From positions 62,001 to 126,000 of the forward strand of contig DBBX01000005.1 of the NCBI GenBank assembly GCA_002292815.1: a stretch of DNA of 64,000 nucleotides, in the 5' to 3' direction. Made by a program: the position numbers and the translations under genes. Below, in pieces: positions 14,745 to 24,598 of the stretch. This DNA comes from Thiotrichaceae bacterium UBA973 (GTDB taxonomy: Bacteria; Pseudomonadota; Gammaproteobacteria; Eutrophobiales; Eutrophobiaceae). Positions within the stretch are counted from its first letter, which is position 1. The number at the start of each line of letters is the position of its first letter. Below the pieces are notes generated by a model. The model was given only the letters and a program-made list of their open reading frames with translations. It was not told the DNA's origin and made no database searches.

Positions 14745-15605
14745 ATGAAAAAATTGCTTTTTCAACTTGATACCGATGCCCATCCTGCCGTATTTGATAC
14801 GGTCGTTGCTTATGATGGCGGTGCCGACCATGTCATTGGTTACGGTAACGTCACCCCTGACAACGTCACACCTCTGATTGAAGGTGCTATTTTTACCCGC
14901 GCACCAAAGGAAAAGAAAAATACCGCTTTATTCGTGGGCGGCAGCGACATGGCAGCAGGTGAAAAGTTATTTAAAGCCGTGCAAAGAAACTTTTTTGCTA
15001 ACTTCCGCGTTTCAGTCATGCTGGATAGTAATGGTAGTAATACAACCGCTGCTGCGGGCGTTGCTAAATTATTAAGCAGCGGCGCTATAAAAGGTAAAAA
15101 AGCGGTCGTATTAGCCGGAACGGGGCCAGTAGGACAACGGGCAGCTATCATGCTTGCAAAAGAAGGTGCCAGTGAGGTTATTGTCAGTTCTCGGCAACTA
15201 AGCCGCTCCGCACAAGCTTGTGCCGACATAAAAAACAGTTTCGATGTTGACATTACACCTGCAGAGGCTGCTGATCATGACTCAAGAGGAAAGTTGATCG
15301 AAGGTGCAAATATCGTATTTGCCACTGGCGCGGCAGGCGTTGAGTTGCTCAAGTCTGAACATTGGGAAAACAATAGCACTATCGAATTAATGGCTGATGC
15401 AAACGCGACGCCACCGATAGGCATTGGCGGTACAGACATGATGGATAGAGGTCAGGATCGTCATGGAAAAATAATTTGGGGCGCAATAGGTTTTGGTACG
15501 TTAAAATTAGCATTGCATCGAGCATGTATTGAAAAGCTGTTCGAGAGTAATAACCAATTATTTGATGCTGAAGAAATTTTTAGTCTTGCTAAAACAATGG
15601 CATAG
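14745..15605 (+). CDS. mtdA: NADP-dependent methylene-tetrahydrofolate/methylene-H4MPT dehydrogenase (MtdA)
   Basis: A 286-residue protein that matches MtdA of Methylobacterium in wording: KKLLFQLDTDAHPAVFD, AYDGGADHVIGYGNVTPDNV, LFVGGSDMAAGEKLF, SVMLDSNGSNTTAAAG, KKAVVLAGTGPVGQRAA and the C-terminal LHRACIEKLFES and FDAEEIFSLAKTMA. It oxidises methylene- to methenyl-tetrahydrofolate with NADP and also accepts the tetrahydromethanopterin form. The start at 14745 follows GAGG; the frame extends upstream without support. Together with fchA it links formate or methylene-THF pools and suggests methylotrophic ancestry or C1 assimilation. MtdB is the closest alternative name. Confidence 0.88.
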   Translation: MKKLLFQLDTDAHPAVFDTVVAYDGGADHVIGYGNVTPDNVTPLIEGAIFTRAPKEKKNTALFVGGSDMAAGEKLFKAVQRNFFANFRVSVMLDSNGSNTTAAAGVAKLLSSGAIKGKKAVVLAGTGPVGQRAAIMLAKEGASEVIVSSRQLSRSAQACADIKNSFDVDITPAEAADHDSRGKLIEGANIVFATGAAGVELLKSEHWENNSTIELMADANATPPIGIGGTDMMDRGQDRHGKIIWGAIGFGTLKLALHRACIEKLFESNNQLFDAEEIFSLAKTMA

Positions 15606-15692
15606 CCTAATATCAACTATTTTAGGCATAATAATAATAACTTATAAATGAGCACGAACTTGCAATATCACTCAATAGATAAAAACTCATGG

Positions 15693-16835
15693 ATGAATAA
15701 GCTGACTATCCCCTTTCTCTTATTCTTTTTCTGTTCGGTTACCGTTTTTGCTGCGGATTATGAGGAAGGCAAGCAGGCCTATCTGAGCAAAAACTATGCA
15801 CTTGCATTAGAGATACTCAAACCTCTGGCAGAGGCAGGTGATTCCCAGGCTCAAATCACCATGGGGCTTATGTATGATTACGGGCATGGCGTGGATAAAA
15901 GCCCGGCCGAATCTATAAAATGGTATCGCATGGCTGCAGAGCAAGGTGTGCCTCTGGTTCAGCATGATATTGGCGTAAAGTACTTTCAAGGACAGGGAGT
16001 AGAACAGAATTACCTGGAAGCTGCCAAATGGTGGGAACTATCGGCTAATTCTGGCATTGCTGATTCCCAATTTAATCTAGGTTTGATGCACTATCGTGGA
16101 ATCGGTATCCCTAAGGATTATGTAAAGGCGGCAAAATTATTCGAGGCTGCCGCCGAACAAGGACATGGCAATGCGCAATATAGCCTCGCCGTGATGTACG
16201 CCTTTGGTCAAAGTAAAACAAAAGACTATGCTGCTGCCTTAAAATGGTTCAATAAGTCTGCAGAACAGGATGTTGCTCAAGCGCAGTTTAATCTTGGTGT
16301 ATTCCATGAAAATGGATATGGTGTCGAAAAAAATATCATCAAAGCCAGGGAGTGGTACCAACTTGCTGCTGATCAAGGCTTGCAGGAAGCAAAGCAAAAA
16401 CTACAGGCGCTTGGCAATAGCAAAACTACGGTGGCAACAAAATCTAAAAGCGTTGAATCGAGTCGTAAAGCAGAACCGACACATGAATCAACGCGTTCAG
16501 CAACAACAGCGGTGGAAACGCCAACCACCTCCGGGGGAGACTTAAATCTAAGCAATTGGCTAAAACAACAAGCTGCGGATAGTTACACGCTACAATTAGG
16601 CAGCGTTATTAATGAGAATGATATCGTTAACTATATAAAAAAATCCGGACTTGGTTCAAAAGCAGGCTTTATCGTGGTTAGTGTGAATGGTACAACTCGG
16701 TATACTGCTATATATGGACTTTATGAGAGCTATAAAAATGCAGAAATCGCCGTCAGCGAACTCCCTATGGCAATTCAAAGAACTAAACCATGGGTTCGAA
16801 ACACGGGCATACTGCAAGGTCTATTGCAACAATAG
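15693..16835 (+). CDS. Secreted Sel1-repeat protein with C-terminal SPOR-like domain
   Basis: About 380 residues starting at MNKLTIPFLLFFFCSVTVFA, a clear signal peptide cleaved before ADYEEG. Residues about 25-235 hold six Sel1-like repeats of 36 residues (for example AQITMGLMYDYGHGVDKSP and SQFNLGLMHYRGIG). A low-complexity serine/threonine linker follows, then a C-terminal segment (YTLQLGSVINENDIVNYIKK onward) that resembles a SPOR peptidoglycan-binding domain. The likely location is the periplasm, at septal or denuded peptidoglycan; this is inferred from architecture. The upstream ATG at 15648 would put 15 residues ahead of the signal peptide and is less likely. Confidence 0.8.
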   Translation: MNKLTIPFLLFFFCSVTVFAADYEEGKQAYLSKNYALALEILKPLAEAGDSQAQITMGLMYDYGHGVDKSPAESIKWYRMAAEQGVPLVQHDIGVKYFQGQGVEQNYLEAAKWWELSANSGIADSQFNLGLMHYRGIGIPKDYVKAAKLFEAAAEQGHGNAQYSLAVMYAFGQSKTKDYAAALKWFNKSAEQDVAQAQFNLGVFHENGYGVEKNIIKAREWYQLAADQGLQEAKQKLQALGNSKTTVATKSKSVESSRKAEPTHESTRSATTAVETPTTSGGDLNLSNWLKQQAADSYTLQLGSVINENDIVNYIKKSGLGSKAGFIVVSVNGTTRYTAIYGLYESYKNAEIAVSELPMAIQRTKPWVRNTGILQGLLQQ

Positions 16836-16855
16836 TACAACGGGGATAAACAGTT

Positions 16856-17584
16856 ATGGCCTCGTTTAAAGAAATTCTAAATTCAAACGAAGAAGAACTA
16901 CTGCAACTCCTCTATAAATTTAATGTTTCTAGAGAAAGCGCCGAGGATAAAGCTGAAGCAATCGCCATAAAGCTAAAATTACGCGAGGCTCAATTAATCT
17001 GCGCCATTGGTTTCAATGAATCCACCAGAAATTTGCCTGAGATACCTCCAATTCTTGGCTTTGATAATTATGACGATTTATTGAATGCCCGAAACGAATT
17101 CTTCACTACAGATATCTATAAATTAGTGAGTCTGGATAATATTTTGTCTATCTATTCAGTCGTGAAAAATGACGTTGCAAATAAGCAGATCATAGAATAT
17201 TTGTTGTCAAATCGCCTTATGTCCATTGAAAAACGAATTGATGAAACGGTAAACTCTCTGATTATAGATAAGTATAAGGAAGAAATGCGCGCCATTTATT
17301 CCGATGCGATTGTTGGTATTGATTTTGTAGAACAACGTCTGGAACTGGCAGACAGTGGATTTCGTGCCTTATTAAATGAAGTCTCATTAATTGTTGAAAA
17401 TAAGATTATTCCTGTTGGTGAGCTATTTTTCAGAGACTCGATTTTGCCACAGGAAAAGAGAAAATTGCTTAATAAAGGGTTAATTCCAAGGCCCTTAATC
17501 GAAACTCGTCTCGAAGATCCAAATATTTCGGATGTTGAGAAAAAGATCCTTTATGATTACATCAATCTACATCGTGAGAATTAA
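16856..17584 (+). CDS. Protein of unknown function, tandem paralog A
   Basis: A 242-residue soluble, mostly helical, acidic protein that I do not recognise. It begins MASFKEILNSNEEELLQLLY and has no signal peptide or membrane segment. It is clearly related to its downstream neighbour: LICAIGFNESTRNL / LVCALGFNKHIREL, FFTTDIYKLVSLDNILSIYS / LFTTDTYTQLPIDNILDIYS and LFFRDSILPQEKRKLL / LFFMDTLSPEERRDLI align at matching positions. The pair follows the Sel1-SPOR gene by 20 bp and probably shares its transcript. A protein-protein interaction role is possible but not shown. Confidence 0.75.
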   Translation: MASFKEILNSNEEELLQLLYKFNVSRESAEDKAEAIAIKLKLREAQLICAIGFNESTRNLPEIPPILGFDNYDDLLNARNEFFTTDIYKLVSLDNILSIYSVVKNDVANKQIIEYLLSNRLMSIEKRIDETVNSLIIDKYKEEMRAIYSDAIVGIDFVEQRLELADSGFRALLNEVSLIVENKIIPVGELFFRDSILPQEKRKLLNKGLIPRPLIETRLEDPNISDVEKKILYDYINLHREN

Positions 17585-17594
17585 TTAAACGAGC

Positions 17595-18308
17595 ATGACC
17601 AGTTTTACAGAATTATTAACCGCTTCAGATGATGAACTCGTCAGAATATTTTATAAGACCAGCACTGGTGATGAAAAAGATTTCATCAAGCGTATTAATA
17701 TTGTCGCCGCACAACTCGACCTCAATCATTCACAACTTGTATGTGCATTGGGTTTTAATAAACACATTCGTGAGTTAACTGATATCCAACAACAACTTGG
17801 GTTTCGTTCTTATAAGCTACTGATCTACCGGCAAAACGAACTGTTTACCACTGATACTTATACACAGTTACCGATTGATAATATTCTGGATATCTACTCT
17901 GAGAGACTTGAAGACCAAGAAGTCCTAAATACCCTTCGAGAATTATTACGCCCACGTCTTGAGCATATAGAAAAACAAATTGAAAAAACTGACGACCCGG
18001 GCCATATCATCAGCTACAAAATGGAAATACATTCGATATACACCGCCGGTATTGCGGACAAGGCCTTTGCTGATGACCGTCTCAAAAAAGATATCGGAAA
18101 ATATCGATTAATGGCAAATGAGGCGAATGTAATTATCGAAGCCGGATATCACCCACCCAGTAATTTATTTTTTATGGATACGCTCTCGCCGGAAGAACGA
18201 AGAGACTTAATCGAGGGCGGGCATATAAACAAAGATATGATCAAAAATCGCCTTCAAAATGCAAAAACTAGTGAAGAAGAACGAGAAATTTTGGAAGAAT
18301 ACATCTAA
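17595..18308 (+). CDS. Protein of unknown function, tandem paralog B
   Basis: A 237-residue paralog of the preceding gene, starting 10 bp after its stop. It begins MTSFTELLTASDDELVRIFY. The same three conserved blocks are present (LVCALGFNKH near residue 51, LFTTDTY near 83, and LFFMDTLSPEERRDL near 195). The sequences have diverged widely outside these blocks, so the duplication is old or each copy has its own role. No catalytic motif is visible. Function unknown. Confidence 0.75.
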   Translation: MTSFTELLTASDDELVRIFYKTSTGDEKDFIKRINIVAAQLDLNHSQLVCALGFNKHIRELTDIQQQLGFRSYKLLIYRQNELFTTDTYTQLPIDNILDIYSERLEDQEVLNTLRELLRPRLEHIEKQIEKTDDPGHIISYKMEIHSIYTAGIADKAFADDRLKKDIGKYRLMANEANVIIEAGYHPPSNLFFMDTLSPEERRDLIEGGHINKDMIKNRLQNAKTSEEEREILEEYI

Positions 18309-18450
18309 AAACTTCTCTCAATCGAAATTCAGGAGATTTTCCTGTGTTTTTCATTAGTATCTCTCTTTTATTAAAGTAGTTAGACCGATATTCTTGCCCT
18401 CCAATATATGAAGATCTGATATAACTATAATAACTGAGGGTACACCGATC

Positions 18451-20883
18451 ATGACTGCTAGTCGTAATATCGCAGCCGTTACAATATCACTGCTTGTGTT
18501 ATCAGTATCACAAGTCGTATTAGCTGAAGAGAATATTCAAGAAAAAGGAGCTGTTGAGGTCATCGGGATCACGCCCGTTCTTGGCGTTGGTTTACCGAAA
18601 GAAAAAATTCCTTACAATGTCCAAACAGCCACGGCAGAAGATCTCGCATCAAGTACCAGTCTGGACATTACTGACTTTATGAATCGTAATTTTGGTAGCT
18701 TGATCATTAACGATGCGCAAAACAACCCTTTACAACCCGATGTTCAGTACCGCGGTTTCTCAGCTTCACCTCTACTTGGCTTACCCCAAGGCCTAGCTGT
18801 ATATCAAAATGGTGTTCGAGTTAATGAAGTTTTTGGCGACACAGTCAACTGGGATCTCATACCGGAATCTTCCATTGCTAACTTGAACCTTGTTGGGGGT
18901 AGCAATCCGGTATTTGGCCTAAACACCTTGGGCGGTGCTATCAGTTTAGAGACAAAAAATGGTTTCACTCACTCTGGACACAACTTCGAAGTTTATGGTG
19001 GTTCTTTCGATCGCTTTGTTATGACGGCTGAAAGTGGCGGCAACAATGGTACTTTCGGTTACTACGGTACAGTGCAATATTTTGACGAAGAAGGCTGGCG
19101 CGATGCATCCCCATCAGATTCATTAAATATCTTTACAGCTTTGAGTTATCGTGACGGGACAACAACGTCATTGGACTTGAATTTCAATTACGGTGACACT
19201 GATTTAATCGGTAATGGTGCTATTCCTATAGAACTGGCCGAACAAGACAGAGAGGCTGTCTTCACATCTCCAGATCAAACCAAAAATGAAATGGTTTTTG
19301 TTCAGGCCCAGGGCGGACACTGGTTAAACGATTTAACCCAAGTTACCGGTAATGCCTTTTATCGACGCAATGAGACGGATACCTTTAATGGTGATGGTAC
19401 CGAGTTTGAAGAATGTACTATTGATGGCACTGAAGTTCTGATAGAAGTTGATGAAGATGATCTAGAGGATAATAATATTGACTGTGAAGCAGGAACAACA
19501 ACTATTGCATTAAACGGTGCCGGCGTTGATTTTGAAATCGTTGAAGATCAATTTGGCAACAATGTTGACGAAAATAATACACAACTTGGTGGACTGGACA
19601 TTGATGCATTAAACGGACTAAACAACCGTAGTGAACGTGAGCAGGAGAGTTATGGTGGTACCTTACAGACTGTTTATTTGGGTAATCTGTTTGGTAGAAA
19701 TAACCAGTTTATTGTAGGCACAAGCTACACCCATGGCGAAGTTGTCTTTGACTCCAGTCAGGAACTAGCTTCTTTGACTGCAGCTAGAAGTACTGTTGGT
19801 ACCAACATTTTCGTCCCAGAGGAAGGTACGGCTATCGATTCGGAATCCTTCACGGTTTCTTTCTTTTTTACTGACACGATTTCAGCAACTGACAAACTTG
19901 ACCTGACCTTCTCTGGCAGGATAGATCATACCGATATCGAGCTTACCGATGGTGGCGGTCGTGGCTTAACTAATGCGCAGCCCGCTCTTACAGGCGAACA
20001 TGAATATAATCGTTTCAACCCCGCTTTTGGATTTACTTATGCGCACCAACCGGGGCTAACCAGCTATTTTAGCTACAGCGAATCATCTCGAGCGCCGACA
20101 GCCGTAGAGTTAGCCTGTGCCGAACCAACTGCGCCGTGTAGCTTACCAAATGGCTTCCTCGCCGATCCTCCTCTGGATCAGGTTGTTGCGGAAAGCTTCG
20201 AAGCTGGCTTCCGCGGTAACTTAGCTGACTTAGGTGTATTAAATAATATAGCCTGGAACCTTGGTGGTTTCATTACTACCAATAAAGATGACATTATTTT
20301 CCAAAACACAGGCGGAGTTTCCGGTAATGAAGGCTTTTTCGATAACATTGGGGATACCGAAAGACTGGGTATGGAATTGGGCCTAAATGGTGATCTGCAA
20401 AAACTAAACTGGTTCCTTAACTACAGTTATATCCAAGCAACTTTCAAAGATGCATTTCAAGCCAGCAGTGCCAATAACTCATTTAAAGATGCCAATGACC
20501 TCATACAAGTTGAAGACGGTGATTTTATCCCCGGTATTCCAGAACATACCTTGAAGTTAGGCGGGGATTATGCCGTTACGAATAAGTTTTCTATTGGCGG
20601 TGACATGCAATATAACTCGGGAGTCTTTCTACGAGGCGATGAATCAAATCAAGTTGGCAGTCTAGACAGTTACGCCACAGTGAATATAAGAGCAAATTAT
20701 GACATTAATAAAATGTTCTCAATATTCGCTCGTGTTAACAATCTGTTTGATAAAGATTATGAAAGCTTTGGATTACTAGGTGAACCGGATGAAGTTCCTG
20801 GCTTTGGTGGCTTTACTGACAATCGTTTTGTAGGAGTTGGCGCACCCATCAGCGGCTTTGTTGGTGTCAAAGCAAATTTTTAG
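18451..20883 (+). CDS. TonB-dependent outer membrane receptor
   Basis: An 810-residue receptor with signal peptide (MTASRNIAAVTISLLVLSVS, cleaved after VLA), a TonB-box-like GAVEVIGITP at about residues 32-41, a plug domain (LDITDFMNRNF, QPDVQYRGFSASPLLGLPQG, NLNLVGGSNPVFGLNTLGGA) and a beta-barrel ending in aromatic VGVKANF. An acidic stretch with a cysteine pair lies at about residues 325-380 and would form an extracellular loop. Substrate unknown; there are no siderophore or vitamin genes nearby. It is monocistronic, with a strong terminator 30 bp downstream. Confidence 0.92.
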   Translation: MTASRNIAAVTISLLVLSVSQVVLAEENIQEKGAVEVIGITPVLGVGLPKEKIPYNVQTATAEDLASSTSLDITDFMNRNFGSLIINDAQNNPLQPDVQYRGFSASPLLGLPQGLAVYQNGVRVNEVFGDTVNWDLIPESSIANLNLVGGSNPVFGLNTLGGAISLETKNGFTHSGHNFEVYGGSFDRFVMTAESGGNNGTFGYYGTVQYFDEEGWRDASPSDSLNIFTALSYRDGTTTSLDLNFNYGDTDLIGNGAIPIELAEQDREAVFTSPDQTKNEMVFVQAQGGHWLNDLTQVTGNAFYRRNETDTFNGDGTEFEECTIDGTEVLIEVDEDDLEDNNIDCEAGTTTIALNGAGVDFEIVEDQFGNNVDENNTQLGGLDIDALNGLNNRSEREQESYGGTLQTVYLGNLFGRNNQFIVGTSYTHGEVVFDSSQELASLTAARSTVGTNIFVPEEGTAIDSESFTVSFFFTDTISATDKLDLTFSGRIDHTDIELTDGGGRGLTNAQPALTGEHEYNRFNPAFGFTYAHQPGLTSYFSYSESSRAPTAVELACAEPTAPCSLPNGFLADPPLDQVVAESFEAGFRGNLADLGVLNNIAWNLGGFITTNKDDIIFQNTGGVSGNEGFFDNIGDTERLGMELGLNGDLQKLNWFLNYSYIQATFKDAFQASSANNSFKDANDLIQVEDGDFIPGIPEHTLKLGGDYAVTNKFSIGGDMQYNSGVFLRGDESNQVGSLDSYATVNIRANYDINKMFSIFARVNNLFDKDYESFGLLGEPDEVPGFGGFTDNRFVGVGAPISGFVGVKANF

Positions 20884-20911
20884 AAATTTAAGTTTACTTT
20901 AGTCCCTCTTG

Positions 20912-20945
20912 AGGCGAATTCTGTTTACAGAATTCGCCTTTTTTA
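20912..20945 (+). terminator. Rho-independent terminator after the TonB receptor gene
   Basis: A perfect 12-bp stem, AGGCGAATTCTG and CAGAATTCGCCT, with a TTTA loop, followed by a run of T residues. Confidence 0.93.
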
Positions 20946-21077
20946 TTGTAAGATATAAAGCCAGACAAAAAACTAACAAACAAAACATCTGCATAACCCA
21001 GTATCAGACAAGCTTTTCAATTTGGTAAATTTCATACTGATATACCTATTAGCATATAGAACTAAACATTAATAAAC

Positions 21078-22604
21078 ATGAGTAATTTATACGAGCTTTT
21101 TGAGAAACGTTTTCCTGCTGAGTTAACATCTGATTTCATAAAGACAAAGGATGGCAAGGTATACAGTTATCAAGACTTAAATGATCGCACAACACAAATT
21201 GCAAGCTTCCTCCTAAGTCGTAAACTTAAAAAAGGCGACAGAATCGTTTTTCAGGTCAACAAGTCGCCTGAGGCATTATTTTTATATCTTGCCTGTCTTA
21301 AACTTGGCGTGATATCCGTACCTTTAAATACAACGTACACAGCTTCTGAGCTGTCCTATTTTTTAGATGACATTGAACCAGCTCTAGTAGTATGTGACAC
21401 GGCATCACCCATCATTAAAGAAAATCTATTATCAAATAGTAACAACATACCTTTATTAACTCTCGATGCATTTGGAAACGGCTCGTTAATTGAGAGTTTA
21501 AATGACGATGAGTATCACCAAGTAAATTCAAATATTAATGATGATGATATTGCTTGCATACTTTATACAAGTGGTACGACAGGTAAACCCAAGGGCGCAA
21601 TGATTACCCATGGCAACTTATCTTCAAATGCGTTGACTCTCCAACAAAGCTGGGGCTTTAATAAAGATGATATCTTATTGCACGCTTTACCAATATTTCA
21701 TGTGCATGGTCTTTTCGTAGCCCTCAACTGCGCGCTACTGAGTGGTGCGAAGATGATTTTCTTACCCGAATTTAAAGCTGATAACATTATTAAGTATTTA
21801 CCTGAAGCTACTGTGTTAATGGGTGTACCCACATTTTATACGCGTCTGTTGTCTCATCCTGAGTTCAATAAAGAATCTATAAAAAATATACGGTTATTTA
21901 TTTCAGGTTCTGCCCCATTGCTGAAAGAAGTGTCTGATGAATTTTATACAAAGACAGGGTATAGAATATTAGAGCGCTATGGTATGACAGAAACTGTAAT
22001 GATTGCATCTAATCCATTAAATGAAGAACGCATACCCGGAACTGTTGGGCTAGCTCTACCCAATATTACGGTAAGAATTACTACTGAGGATGACAAAACT
22101 CTAGAAGCCGGATCAACGGGAAATATCCAGGTGGCAGGACCCAATGTATTTAAAGGGTATTGGAGAAACCCTGAAAAGTCGCAAGAAGAATTTACTGACG
22201 ATGGCTTTTTTAAAACAGGTGACGTCGGTTTTCTAGATGCAAACGGCTATTTAACAATAGTGGGCCGTTCAAAAGATCTAATAATCTCTGGCGGTTATAA
22301 TGTTTATCCAAAAGAAATAGAAAACATTATGAATTCCTTGGATGGTATTGATGAGTCAGCGGTGATTGGTGTACCACACCCAGATTTTGGAGAAGGTGTT
22401 ATTGCTGTTGTTGTAAAGGAAAAGGAAAAGGAAAAGAATAATAAAATCGATGAATTGAAATTAATAGGCCTTCTAAAGCAAGAGTTAGCCACTTATAAAG
22501 TACCCAAAAGGATTTTTGCGATTAACGAATTACCACTCAACGTGATGGGCAAGGTGCAAAAAAATACGCTACGAGAAACATATAACAATCTGTTTGATAC
22601 ATAG
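21078..22604 (+). CDS. matB: Malonyl-CoA synthetase-like acyl-CoA ligase (MatB)
   Basis: A 508-residue AMP-forming ligase. The ATP motif YTSGTTGKPKG is at about residues 163-173, followed by HALPIFHVHGLFVALN, VLMGVPTFYTRLL, LFISGSAPLL, ERYGMTET, KTGDVGF and the C-terminal lysine region GKVQKNTLRETYNNLF. These blocks match rhizobial MatB closely, including VLMGVPTFYTRLL and SGSAPLL. It would activate malonate (or methylmalonate) to the CoA ester. No malonate decarboxylase or transporter is adjacent. A purine-rich GGAAAA repeat at about 22416-22440 encodes a KEKEKEK stretch. It converges on prpE. Confidence 0.82.
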   Translation: MSNLYELFEKRFPAELTSDFIKTKDGKVYSYQDLNDRTTQIASFLLSRKLKKGDRIVFQVNKSPEALFLYLACLKLGVISVPLNTTYTASELSYFLDDIEPALVVCDTASPIIKENLLSNSNNIPLLTLDAFGNGSLIESLNDDEYHQVNSNINDDDIACILYTSGTTGKPKGAMITHGNLSSNALTLQQSWGFNKDDILLHALPIFHVHGLFVALNCALLSGAKMIFLPEFKADNIIKYLPEATVLMGVPTFYTRLLSHPEFNKESIKNIRLFISGSAPLLKEVSDEFYTKTGYRILERYGMTETVMIASNPLNEERIPGTVGLALPNITVRITTEDDKTLEAGSTGNIQVAGPNVFKGYWRNPEKSQEEFTDDGFFKTGDVGFLDANGYLTIVGRSKDLIISGGYNVYPKEIENIMNSLDGIDESAVIGVPHPDFGEGVIAVVVKEKEKEKNNKIDELKLIGLLKQELATYKVPKRIFAINELPLNVMGKVQKNTLRETYNNLFDT

Positions 22605-22640
22605 CCTAGAAGTAATTAGCAAAAATATGCTATGACAGGA

Positions 22641-24524
22641 TTATTTGAATCCTTTTAATGCGTGAGCAATTTCATCAAGAATTGCGACATCATCAATTGT
22701 CCCCGGAATATTATATGCTTCACCATCAGCAATATTTTTCATAGTACCGCGTAAAATTTTCCCAGAACGCGTTTTAGGCAACCTCTTCAGGACAACAACT
22801 TTCTTAAATGCTGCAACAGGGCCAATATCATTTCGAACACGTGCAATAAGATCTTTTATTATGCTGTCATGATCTGTCTGCACGCCACTATTTAAAACAA
22901 CCAAGCCCATTGGTAGTTGGCCTTTCAACTCGTCATGTACTCCTATCACAGCACATTCAGCAACGTCCGGATGGGCAGCCAGAACTTCTTCCATCCCTCC
23001 CGTTGATAAACGATGCCCGGCAACATTAATCACATCACCCAATCGACTCATTACCCAGACATCACCATCTTCATCTATATAACCCGCGTCCCAGGTGATG
23101 TAATAACCATCGTAAACGGAAAGATAGGCATCAATATAGGCTTGATCGTTTTTCCAGAGTGTCTGTAGACAGCCTGGCGGCAATGGTAACTTCAATGCCA
23201 TTTTTCCCATTTCACCTGCGGGCAATGGATTTGCTTGTTCATCGAGCACTTGTAAGTTATAGCCGGGCACTGGTCTTGAAGTAGAGCCATGTTTTACTGG
23301 AAACTGTTCAAGTCCCATGCAATTAGCAGTGATTGCCCAACCCGTTTCTGTTTGCCACCAATGGTCAATTACCGGAATATTTAATTTAGCCTCAGCCCAT
23401 TCTATGGTTGCAGGGTCACAACGTTCACCGGCAAGGAAAAGCGCTGCTAATGAAGATAAATCATAGTCCTTAACAAAATCACCACCAGGGTCATTCCCTT
23501 TAATTGCTCTGAAGGCAGTTGGTGCAGTGAACAGTACGTTTACTTTATGTTGTTCAATAACGCGCCAGAAAGCACCCGCATCAGGCGTTCCTACAGGCTT
23601 ACCTTCATAGAGAATGGTAGTACAACCGCTCAATAGAGGGGCATAGACTATATACGAATGCCCCACCACCCAACCAACATCCGACGCAGACCAAAAGACA
23701 TCATCAGGGTTTATATTGTAGATATTCTTCATCGACCAATGAAGAGCTACGGCATGGCCACCGTTATCACGCACGACGCCTTTTGGATTACCCGTCGTTC
23801 CCGAGGTATAAAGAATATATAAAGGGTCTGTCGCATTTACTGAAACACAATCTACTGCTTCAGCACTTGCACTAGCAACTTGCCAATCAACATCTCGTCC
23901 TTCAATTAAGTCTGCTTTACATTGTGGGCGTTGCAAAATAACACAGGCTTCCGGTTTATGACTTGCTGTTGTAATAGCGGCATCAAGTAATGGTTTATAC
24001 TCGATGATACGATTCACTTCGATGCCACAAGATGCAGACACAATCACTTTCGGTTGCGCATCATTAATTCGTGTAGCCAGTTCATTCGATGCAAAGCCAC
24101 CAAACACAACCGAGTGAACAGCGCCCAGTCGGGCACAAGCCAGCATAGCAATCACGGCTTCAGGAACCATCGGCATATAAATAATTACCGTATCGCCTTT
24201 ATTAACACCCTGCTCTCTTAGTACCCCTGAAAATCTTGCCGTTAGATCACGTAGCTCTCTATAGCTAAACCGCTTTATCGTATCTGTTACCGGACTGTCA
24301 TAAATAAGTGCGATTTGGTCAGCATGTCCGTTTTCAACATGTCTATCTAACGCATTAAAACAAGTGTTTAGCTTTCCGTCTGGAAACCATTTGTAGAATG
24401 GGGGATCTTGATCATCAAGTACTTTTGTAAAGGCCTGATCCCAATCAATACCCTTTGCTGCATCAGACCAATACGCGTCAGGCGTATCTAGTGAACGTTT
24501 GTAGGCTTTTAGATATTCAGACAT
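22641..24524 (-). CDS. prpE: Propionyl-CoA synthetase
   Basis: A 627-residue AMP-forming ligase of the acetyl-CoA synthetase group with the PrpE-type N-terminus YLKAYKRSLDTPDAYW, then PMVPEAVIAMLACARLGAVH, the ATP motif YTSGTTGNPKG, SASDVGWVVGHSYIVYAPLL, WWQTETGW and the C-terminal catalytic lysine motif PKTRSGKILRGTM. It makes propionyl-CoA from propionate. It is at the 3' end of the minus-strand run that also holds prpC and prpB, but ppsA and ppsR lie between, so separate transcription is likely. Confidence 0.93.
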   Translation of the reverse strand: MSEYLKAYKRSLDTPDAYWSDAAKGIDWDQAFTKVLDDQDPPFYKWFPDGKLNTCFNALDRHVENGHADQIALIYDSPVTDTIKRFSYRELRDLTARFSGVLREQGVNKGDTVIIYMPMVPEAVIAMLACARLGAVHSVVFGGFASNELATRINDAQPKVIVSASCGIEVNRIIEYKPLLDAAITTASHKPEACVILQRPQCKADLIEGRDVDWQVASASAEAVDCVSVNATDPLYILYTSGTTGNPKGVVRDNGGHAVALHWSMKNIYNINPDDVFWSASDVGWVVGHSYIVYAPLLSGCTTILYEGKPVGTPDAGAFWRVIEQHKVNVLFTAPTAFRAIKGNDPGGDFVKDYDLSSLAALFLAGERCDPATIEWAEAKLNIPVIDHWWQTETGWAITANCMGLEQFPVKHGSTSRPVPGYNLQVLDEQANPLPAGEMGKMALKLPLPPGCLQTLWKNDQAYIDAYLSVYDGYYITWDAGYIDEDGDVWVMSRLGDVINVAGHRLSTGGMEEVLAAHPDVAECAVIGVHDELKGQLPMGLVVLNSGVQTDHDSIIKDLIARVRNDIGPVAAFKKVVVLKRLPKTRSGKILRGTMKNIADGEAYNIPGTIDDVAILDEIAHALKGFK

Positions 24525-24598
24525 GAGCTAGCATCACTATTTTTTATAATCATAATCAAACTAATTCATTTTAGGCTGTGAAACAATCAATCTTTACT

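Noticed and set aside
22416..22440. GGAAAA tandem repeat as a phase-variable tract
   Set aside because: The six-base unit repeats only about four times and preserves the frame, encoding a lysine/glutamate linker; no sign of frame switching.
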